Below are positions 34,760-40,428 of a stretch of 40,428 bases of DNA, in pieces. The notes under the pieces are model-generated. The model made no database searches, had not been told where the DNA came from, and was given only the letters and a program-made list of their open reading frames with translations. The stretch is from Deltaproteobacteria bacterium RBG_13_61_14. Its GTDB lineage: Bacteria > RBG-13-61-14. The DNA is taken from assembly GCA_001797815.1 (NCBI GenBank), contig MGQK01000125.1:16416-56843 (forward strand). Direction: 5' to 3'. Every line of letters begins with the position of its first letter. The first letter of the stretch is position 1. The position numbers and the translations under genes are program-made.

Positions 34760-35473
34760 CTAACGGAGGCCAGCCTGGTCAAGCAGATCATGGTCGGAGA
34801 ACAGTTCCTGTGGGTTCCCCTCGGCAATGACCCGGCCCTGGGCCATGACCGCGACCCGGGGACAGAGGGTGCGGGCGAGGTCAAGGTCGTGGGTGACGAT
34901 GATGCGGGCGTGGTGGAAGGAGGCGATCAACTCGGTGATCAGGCGCTTGCCGCGGGGGTCGAGGTTGGAGGTCGGTTCGTCCAGCGCGAGCACGTCCGGC
35001 TGCATGGCCAGCACGGTAGCGATGGCCGCGCGCCGCTTCTGGCCGAAGCTCAAGTGATGGGCGCTCTTGTTGTCCAGGCCCTGGAGGCCCACGGCGGCCA
35101 GGCTCGCCCGCACCCGTGCCGTCACTTCCGCCTCCTGCAAGCCCAGGTTGCGCGGACCAAAGGCCACGTCCTCGAACAAGGTGGGGCAAAAAAGCTGGTC
35201 GTCCGGGTTCTGGAAGACCAGGCCCACGCGCCGGCGGACCTCCCGGTAATTCTTGGGTTTCACCGGGATGCCCATCACCTGCACCGCGCCGCCATTCGCG
35301 CGGAGCATGCCGTTGAGGTGCAAAAGCAGAGTGGACTTGCCCGCGCCGTTGGGCCCGACCAGGCCCAGCACTTCCCCCGGCTTTAGCTCGAGCGAGACCG
35401 AGTCGAGCGCAAAGGTGCCGTCCGGATAGGTGTAGGAGAGATCGCGGATGGAAACCGCGGGCGTGAGCGTCAT
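34760..35473 (-). CDS. cbiO: Cobalt/nickel ECF transporter ATPase
   Basis: Walker A GPNGAGKST, signature LSFGQKRR, Walker B VLALDEP; ATG 35473 overlaps cbiQ end. Confidence 0.9.
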   Translation of the reverse strand: MTLTPAVSIRDLSYTYPDGTFALDSVSLELKPGEVLGLVGPNGAGKSTLLLHLNGMLRANGGAVQVMGIPVKPKNYREVRRRVGLVFQNPDDQLFCPTLFEDVAFGPRNLGLQEAEVTARVRASLAAVGLQGLDNKSAHHLSFGQKRRAAIATVLAMQPDVLALDEPTSNLDPRGKRLITELIASFHHARIIVTHDLDLARTLCPRVAVMAQGRVIAEGNPQELFSDHDLLDQAGLR

Positions 35474-36204
35474 GCGGCGCCCCAGCGGAGGCCGGCGAGG
35501 ATGATTGCGGACAGGATTAGCGCCGGCAGGTCCCCGGCGTGCGAGGTATGCGGCGCGACCGGGAAGACGCCGGTAAAGCCCCGGCCGAGCATGGCCAGGT
35601 AAACGCGCTCGCCCCGCTCGTAGGCGCGCAGGAAAAAGGACCCGATCAGGCGGCCGATCGCCCCGGCCTGCCACAGCCAGCGCGGCCGGAACGCGCGTGC
35701 CGCCAGCGCCCGGCGGGTGCGGCTGAATTCCTCGGCGAACACCAGCCCGTAACGGTGGGTGACCGCCAGGAGCGCGAGCAAGAGCCTGGGAAAGCGCAGG
35801 TGCTCGAGGCCGTGGAGCAGTTCGGGGAAGGGGGTGGAAGCGCCGAGGATGACGAGGGCGAAGGCGCCGGTCCAGGCCTTGATCGCACTGTTCCAGAGCA
35901 CGAGGAGTTTGGAGGGGAAGGGGTGGACCGAGGATCCCAGGCTCAAGCTGCCGGCGGGCTGGCCTTCGGGCAGGAAGGGCACGAAAACGGCGATCATCAG
36001 GAGGAAGGGGAGCACGGCCAGGGTGTGGCGCAGCACGCGGCGCAGCTCGACCCGGATCAGCGCGGCGAAGCCGAAGAGAAAGGCGAGGTAGCCGAGAAAC
36101 GCGGGGAAGCGGTTGGCCGGAGTGCTGACGCAAACGACCACCACGGCCAGGGTAATCAGAATCTTGGTCCGGGGCGACAGGAACAGGATCGGCCCGGGGC
36201 TCAT
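35470..36204 (-). CDS. cbiQ: Cobalt/nickel ECF transporter transmembrane protein CbiQ
   Basis: CbiQ-like topology; position in M-N-Q-O order; [17 protein letters not shown]. Confidence 0.85.
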   Translation of the reverse strand: MSPGPILFLSPRTKILITLAVVVVCVSTPANRFPAFLGYLAFLFGFAALIRVELRRVLRHTLAVLPFLLMIAVFVPFLPEGQPAGSLSLGSSVHPFPSKLLVLWNSAIKAWTGAFALVILGASTPFPELLHGLEHLRFPRLLLALLAVTHRYGLVFAEEFSRTRRALAARAFRPRWLWQAGAIGRLIGSFFLRAYERGERVYLAMLGRGFTGVFPVAPHTSHAGDLPALILSAIILAGLRWGAA

Positions 36205-36524
36205 GGGGGCGGGGCGGGACCAGGCTTGGTTTTGCCGGAGGCGGACCAGCGGGCGAGCAAATAGCCGGAGCCGAACACCAGCAATGTCCCGATCAATCCG
36301 GCCAGGGCGGTGGCCAGCGCCTGCCGGCGCACGCCGGGCACGGCATAGTCCGGGATCGGCGCCGGGACCAGGGGCTTGGCCTCCTCGGCCCGATCAATGA
36401 AGCCCAGTTTCTCGGCCACTTTTTCCAGGCCGTCGGGCCAGGGCGAGGCAAAGGGCGAGAGCAGAGTGGCAAGGCCGATGGCCAGAATCAGTCCTCCAAG
36501 TAAAAGCCAGCCCCACTTGCTCAT
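36201..36524 (-). CDS. PDGLE-domain protein (CbiN/NikN-type component)
   Basis: [46 protein letters not shown] overlaps on both sides; the track shows a longer 36201..36896 frame. Confidence 0.88.
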   Translation of the reverse strand: MSKWGWLLLGGLILAIGLATLLSPFASPWPDGLEKVAEKLGFIDRAEEAKPLVPAPIPDYAVPGVRRQALATALAGLIGTLLVFGSGYLLARWSASGKTKPGPAPPP

Positions 36525-37177
36525 GGCGTCGCCTCCCGGGGCAGGAGCCGGCTTGGGATCAGGTCGCGCCTCGCCGCCAGGACCACGCCCAGCACCGCGG
36601 TGGTGATCAGGGCTTCGCCGATCCCGATCAGGGCGTGGACCAGCGCCATCGCCGGGAGCGCCTTGTCCAGCGGAACGGTCCCGGAAAAAGCCAGCTCCAG
36701 AGCGCAGGCCGAGGCGGCAAGCTCGATCGAAATCCATGCGGCGATGCCGGCCGCGGCCATGAAGCCGGCGCGGTTCTTCGGGAGCGCCATCTGGAGCGCC
36801 CGGAAAATCAAATAGCCGCCGCCCGCGCCGACCACCCCCATGTTGAAGATATTGGCGCCGAGCGCGGTGATGCCGCCGTCGGCGAAGACCAGGCACTGGA
36901 TCAGGAGCACCAGGGCCATGATCAAAATGGCCGGCAAGGGGCCGACCAGCAGGGCCGCGAGCATCGCGCCCATAAAATGGCCGGAGGTGCCGCCGGCCAC
37001 CGGGAAGTTGAGCATCTGGGCCGCGAAGATAAAAGCCGCGGTCACCCCCAGCAGCGGCACCTGGCGCTCTTCCAGGGTGCGCTTGGCCTGGCGGAGCGCC
37101 AGCGTCACCGCGCCGGCGGAGACGACGAAGGTCGCCACGGCGATTTCATTGCTGACAAAGCCGTCGGGGATATGCAT
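36521..37177 (-). CDS. cbiM: CbiM/NikM substrate-capture protein
   Basis: [15 protein letters not shown]-terminus; [23 protein letters not shown]. Confidence 0.93.
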   Translation of the reverse strand: MHIPDGFVSNEIAVATFVVSAGAVTLALRQAKRTLEERQVPLLGVTAAFIFAAQMLNFPVAGGTSGHFMGAMLAALLVGPLPAILIMALVLLIQCLVFADGGITALGANIFNMGVVGAGGGYLIFRALQMALPKNRAGFMAAAGIAAWISIELAASACALELAFSGTVPLDKALPAMALVHALIGIGEALITTAVLGVVLAARRDLIPSRLLPREATP

Positions 37178-37199
37178 CGGGTTAGCACCTTTCTTAGAA

Positions 37200-37228
37200 A
37201 AGTAGCACGGGGCCCTCCGGCTGTCAAG
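37200..37228 (-). promoter_or_regulatory. Possible promoter of the cbiM operon
   Basis: Minus strand TTGACA-17 nt-TACTTT; SD-like AAGAAAGG follows. Confidence 0.55.
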
Positions 37229-37264
37229 CTTCGCTCCCGGGCCGGATTTTCCGCGTCCTTTTCC

Positions 37265-37999
37265 CTATCGTCCCGGAATTTGCGTTTTCTCGCCCAGCCA
37301 CTCCAGGGTGGCGATTATGCCCAAGGTGCCCTCCCAGTTCGCCGGTTCCGCGTCCGGGTCGCAGCGGCGGACTTCGGTGATCAGTTCCAGGTTTTCGGCC
37401 AGCATCAGGTTCAAGCCCAACGCCAATTCCCATTCCGGCGCCCCGGGACTCTCCCACTCCCACTCCGACTCGGCCAGCACTTCGATCCGGTCGTGGACCG
37501 GCCAGGACAGACCGGCCAGGGCGGAGTAACCGGGTTGGCCGTAATCGGGATGGGCAAAGGCCGCGCCCAGGCGGGAGTAGGGGACGAGGTAATCGTTGGG
37601 CAAAGAGAGTTCAGCGCCCGGAAGATAATAGCCGGCCTCGTCCGTAAAGTTATAGACATACTGACCGATGAGGTCCGCGTCCACCTTGCGGTTCCAGAAG
37701 GTCCAGAGGAGAAACCCGCCTAAGGCATCGGCGTTTTCCTCCACCACCAGCTCCCGGTCCCAGGTGAGGCCCACGCTCCACCGCTCGACCACACCGTAGC
37801 CGAGCAGGAACGAGTGGGACCATCCGTTTTGTTCGCCGGCGGTGGCGAACATCTCGAGGTCGCTCAGGCCGGGGAGGAAAGGTTCGGTGGTGTCCGCGGC
37901 CCGGGCGAGCGGGGTGCCGGTCATGAGCCAGGCCAGCACGACCCCCAGGAAGCCGAAGCTCCGGGAACGCTTTTTGCCTGAACAAGCCTTTGGGTTCAT
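37265..37999 (-). CDS. Secreted/outer-membrane beta-barrel-like protein of unknown function
   Basis: Signal peptide to LARAA; alternating beta-strand pattern (WSVGLTWDREL, GYSALAGLSWPV, ELALGLNLMLAENLELITEV). Confidence 0.6.
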   Translation of the reverse strand: MNPKACSGKKRSRSFGFLGVVLAWLMTGTPLARAADTTEPFLPGLSDLEMFATAGEQNGWSHSFLLGYGVVERWSVGLTWDRELVVEENADALGGFLLWTFWNRKVDADLIGQYVYNFTDEAGYYLPGAELSLPNDYLVPYSRLGAAFAHPDYGQPGYSALAGLSWPVHDRIEVLAESEWEWESPGAPEWELALGLNLMLAENLELITEVRRCDPDAEPANWEGTLGIIATLEWLGEKTQIPGR

Positions 38000-38010
38000 G
38001 ATGCCGGGCA

Positions 38011-38039
38011 TGATAACACGATTTTTAATTTCGTGTCAA
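38011..38039 (-). promoter_or_regulatory. Promoter with embedded palindromic operator candidate
   Basis: Minus strand TTGACA-17 nt-TTATCA; ACACGA-9 nt-TCGTGT (38016-38036) spans the spacer. Confidence 0.65.
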
Positions 38040-38183
38040 GTATTTTTTTACTTTTTATTTTACAAGCAGCGCGGAAACGGAGGCGCCCTAAAGCGGGCCG
38101 GGAACACCGGGCTAACCATGGACAACCCCGCCGGCTTGCCTTAGGTTAGGATGCGGAGATTTCCGAAGCGGGGAGGGAGGATC

Positions 38184-38292
38184 ATGGCGGATTGCCTTTT
38201 TATGCAAGATCATTGGCAAGGAGATTCCGGCGGAGATCGTGTTCGAGGACGACCGGGCGGTGGCGTTCAAGGACATCCCTCCGACTGCGCCC
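38184..38292 (+). pseudogene. Frameshifted, truncated HIT-family (hinT-like) gene
   Basis: MADCLF-frameshift-CKIIGKEIPAEIVFEDDRAVAFKDIPPTAP, then homology ends. Confidence 0.85.
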
Positions 38293-38548
38293 CTTAGAGA
38301 AGGGCCGCCCCGGTTAAAACAACCAACACCGTCACGACCTTTCCACCCCATCCTTTTTTCCTCTGCATCTCTTTTCCCCTTCTTTTGTGAACTGCTCGCG
38401 TCCAGAATCCAGGCACGGTTTCAAATCCTGGCTTTTTCTCTCCGAGGTCTGAAACGCGGGCTGGAAAAAAGGAAAGGAATCAGGGGTGGTGGGACAAGGT
38501 TCTCAGGGCCTTTCCGGCGCCGCACCAGCCGGCCACCGGCAGCCCAAT

Positions 38549-38698
38549 AAAAAAGCGACTTCCCCCCGAAGTCGCTTGGCAGAACCCTCTTGCTGCCGTC
38601 TCCTTTCCAAACACGGGGGGTCAGGAAGTTTCCTTCCAGGCCTAGCGGTCACTGTCCATGGCCTCGATTCCGGCTTTAGGAAGCAGTAACTCGGAGAC
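38549..38698 (-). ncRNA. Candidate structured small RNA (~150 nt), family unassigned
   Basis: Minus strand -35 CTGACT/-10 TAGGAT (18-nt spacer) before GTCTCC; GTCTCC pairs with GGAGAC; GGAAG-GAAA-CTTCC hairpin; terminator AAGCGACTTC-loop-GAAGTCGCTT plus Ts; no convincing ORF. Confidence 0.5.
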
Positions 38699-39019
38699 AA
38701 AAATATCCTAATACAATGCCCAGTGAAAAGTCAGGAAAATATTTTTCCTCGTTGACAGAAGCGGGGGCGACCATTTCGGGTTCGGGGCGATATCCAGGTC
38801 AGACGGCGTCGCCGGCTTCGGACGCTCCCCCGAGCAACGACCTTCTTCCCCGACCCCTTCCTGATATCAGGAGTGGAAGCCCTTTTCATGTTTTCAGGGT
38901 GCCACGCCTCGCGCGGCATGAATGACCGTGCTTCATTCTTTCTTCCACCTCCTGGTATCAGCATCAGAGAACGTGATTGCAGTGGCCGTCAATCTTGATT
39001 GTGTGCTAGAATTCAAGGA

Positions 39020-39067
39020 GCGCGGCTGGGGTCAGCCGCGCCCCCATTGGCGGGTGAGGGCACCCGC
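39020..39067. repeat. Two consecutive GC-rich hairpins in the presumed leader of the mutase gene
   Basis: GCGCGGCTG-gggt-CAGCCGCGC (39020-39041) and GCGGGTG-aggg-CACCCGC (39050-39067). Confidence 0.75.
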
Positions 39068-39090
39068 AACACTCAAAAGGAAGTAAGGAA

Positions 39091-40428
<1,338 letters not shown>

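Noticed and set aside
37178-37264. Cobalamin riboswitch upstream of cbiM
   Set aside because: Gap of only 87 bp and no recognisable B12-box; a promoter and SD explain it better
38400-38450. tRNA 3'-end-like sequence GGTTTCAAATCCTGGC...CTCTCCG
   Set aside because: The T-stem does not pair properly with a 7-nt loop and no D or anticodon arms are present
38549-38698. Assignment of the sRNA candidate as 4.5S SRP RNA
   Set aside because: GGAAGGAAACTTCC is a plain hairpin; the conserved SRP domain IV internal-loop sequence is absent

Overview
High-GC chromosomal-looking window of about 40.4 kb, apparently from an environmental bacterium. Phylum cannot be assigned from the sequence alone. I support about 27 protein-coding genes. 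Main blocks: (i) scattered GT-C/TMTC-like membrane glycosyltransferases, two with C-terminal TPRs; (ii) a winged-helix-like protein gene preceded by six phased 21-bp direct repeats resembling iterons; (iii) a 1399-aa secreted mosaic protein (dockerin-like, TSP3-like repeats, IPT/TIG, beta-propeller, C-terminal MepA/LAS-type peptidase signature), with a paralogous gene scrap nearby; (iv) an AMP-dependent acyl-CoA ligase plus Fe-S protein flanked by three paralogous SRPBCC lipoproteins, one with a poly-A frameshift; (v) a ThDP enzyme; (vi) a PIG-L deacetylase, three tandem type-B carboxylesterases and an M28-like protein with eroded metal-site motifs; (vii) an RRM protein with its own promoter, leader and terminator; (viii) a CbiMNQO-type Co/Ni ECF operon close to a B12-dependent acyl-CoA mutase that runs off the window end and is absent from the ORF track. 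Decayed genes include an IS110-like transposase start and a frameshifted, truncated hinT. There is also an orphan promoter/terminator unit that could be a structured ~150-nt sRNA, and a family of GC-rich palindromes, one of them inside a CDS. The best candidates for something undescribed are the phased 21-bp array with its adjacent winged-helix gene, the mosaic murein-peptidase-like protein, and the orphan sRNA unit. All calls come from reading the sequence; no database search was run.
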